From: Eriocheir sinensis
Lineage: Eukaryota; Arthropoda; Malacostraca; Decapoda; Varunidae
Direction: 5' to 3'
Assembly (NCBI RefSeq): GCF_024679095.1
Contig: NC_066517.1
Location: 18,334,100 to 18,398,099 of the forward strand
DNA length: 64,000 nt
Of the stretch, positions 62,691 through 64,000 are shown one piece after another (positions within the stretch are counted from its first letter, which is position 1; every line of letters begins with the position of its first letter). A model generated the notes under the pieces. That model searched no databases, was not told the DNA's origin, and saw only the letters and a program-made list of their open reading frames with translations. Position numbers and translations under genes: made by a program.

Positions 62691-62691
62691 C

Positions 62692-62725
<34 letters not shown>

Positions 62726-63125
62726 GCATATAGACAGACAGAGGAACAGACAGAGGCACACACTAACAGGCAACCATTCAAACAGACATTCAGACATTCA
62801 GACAGTCAGACAGAAAGTAAGAGAACAGATTCGCAAAAAAATAGACGGTCAAAGAGAAAGATAAACAGATATACAAAGACAGACACGACGGACATTTAGA
62901 CAGACCGACAGAAAGTAAGAGAACAGGTTCGCAAAAAATAGACGGACCAAGAGAAAGATAAACAGATATACAAAGACAGACACGACAGACATTCAGACAG
63001 ACAGACAGACACATAGACAGACAGAAACAAAGTAAGGGACCGGATACACAGAAAAATAGAGGAGGACAAAGAAGAAGATAAACAGAGATATATAAAGAGA
63101 CAGACAGACGGACGGACAGCCTTCC
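62691..63125. repeat. GACA tract with ~98-117-bp tandem units
   Basis: AGACAGACAGACAG blocks alternate with AGTAAGAGAACAG (62816, 62914, decayed 63031) and AAAGATAAACAGATATACAA segments. Confidence 0.93.
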
Positions 63126-63480
63126 AGAAACTGCAGTTGAAGCGAAACAAGAGACAACAACACACAAACAAACAAAGCAAAACAAGCAACAAGAATGAAA
63201 TAGAAACAAGGGAGAGGAAGAGGAGGAAGAGGATCATGAACGACCTATCTCTGCAACAACAACAAAAATAGACAGAAAAAAAACATCACTCGTTCCAGTT
63301 ATTCCTATTTCCTCCACATCTTCGCTCACACAAACACACACACACACACACGCACACGCACACGAGACACCCTTCACCCCTCCATTATCTTCTTCCATCA
63401 TTCCCGTCTCCATAACAATACGAGGGGAGGTGATGAACTGCCTGACAAGCCATTATTTTGCCGCCCCGCTGTCATGTCCC
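63126..63480. other. Single-copy sequence with short CA run
   Basis: Ordinary sequence; CA units at about 63330-63362. Confidence 0.5.
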
Positions 63481-63919
63481 TGGCTCTTGCTCTCTGGCTA
63501 TCTGTCTGTCTATCTGTCTTTGTTAGTTTGGTCTTCACTCCGTCTCGTTTTGGGGTCAGTTCTTTCTCCTCTCCAGTCATTAAATTTGTTTCTTTTTTTT
63601 TTTGTGTGTGTGTGTGTGTGTGTTTCCATTTTTTTATGCTCACCACATTTTTGCTTTTTTTTTTTTCCTCTGGTCTATAATTCTGTCTAGCGGTTTGTCT
63701 GTTTGTTGGTTTAAGTATGTAGTTTTGTCTGTTATCTGTCATGTCTGTTTTTCATTCTGGTATTGCATCTGTCTGTCACTCTAACTGTCTATCCTGTCTG
63801 TCTGCCTGCCTTTCAATCTATCATTTCAACTGTAATATATCTCTCTCTCTCTCTTTATCTCTCTATCTCTCTCTGTCACTTTAACTATGTTCTTCTGTCT
63901 TTCAATCTATCACTAACAT

Positions 63920-63954
<35 letters not shown>

Positions 63955-64000
63955 ACTGCCTGTCTTTCTTCCTGTCTTTCAACATATCATTTAATCCTCT
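63481..64000. repeat. GTCT/TC-rich tract to window end
   Basis: CTGTCTGTC words and T runs, a GT run at 63604-63622, and TC runs near 63840 and 63926-63953. It is broadly the complement of the GACA tract at 62691-63125. Confidence 0.8.

Overview
This is an intergenic or deep-intronic window from a eukaryotic nuclear genome, most likely an arthropod and plausibly a decapod crustacean (crab-like). That assignment is an inference. It rests on extreme simple-sequence density, with perfect GA/TC and GT/CA tracts of 50-195 bp every one to two kilobases. It also rests on tRNA-derived SINEs, a decayed CR1/Jockey-type LINE fragment of a kind I associate with crustacean genomes, and the lack of any bacterial gene organisation. 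I found no protein-coding gene that I can defend, no true tRNA or rRNA gene, no CRISPR array and no operon. Most long open frames here are translations of dinucleotide tracts, polypyrimidine/polypurine blocks or minisatellites whose period keeps frames open.

Layout. 0-7 kb: GATA/GACA, GA and trinucleotide tracts, 112-, 137- and 69-bp tandem repeats, and a SINE inside a GTAT microsatellite (5842-6141). 7-16 kb: a second SINE (7162-7410), C/T- and purine-rich blocks, minisatellites, and a 73-bp satellite (13620-14600) interrupted by a 223-bp terminal-inverted-repeat element (14235-14457). 15.6-23.5 kb: almost continuous polypyrimidine sequence with six long TC tracts. 23.6-27.5 kb: a perfect 41-bp array, a 110-bp array, a CpG-rich patch, a large foldback complex of the same inverted-repeat element (25390-26399) and a LINE 3' fragment on the minus strand (27047-27466). 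27.7-30.9 kb: a roughly 90-bp degenerate satellite with GT/CA tracts grown inside its monomers. 31-36 kb: mainly purine-rich, with a 5'-truncated SINE (33322-33443). 36-39 kb: TTG, GAT and GGT tracts, a possible core promoter (37233-37263) and a purine- and CpG-rich stretch. 39-44 kb: large satellites (67/134 bp, about 150 bp and about 145 bp). 44-48.3 kb: purine-rich repeats, a 151-bp array and another inverted-repeat element (47024-47387). 48.5-54 kb: ACC tracts, a 150-bp array, CA-rich minisatellites. 54.74-56.75 kb: a 20-bp minisatellite of about 100 copies. 57-64 kb: GA, TC, GT and GACA tracts.

The most informative biology is repeat biology. One non-autonomous DNA-transposon-like family occurs at four loci. 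It has roughly 18-bp imperfect terminal inverted repeats and 3-bp target duplications at two loci. One insertion sits inside a satellite monomer, so the empty site can be read from neighbouring monomers. Two copies have started internal tandem amplification, which suggests satellites being born from a mobile element. No new protein-based system is visible.
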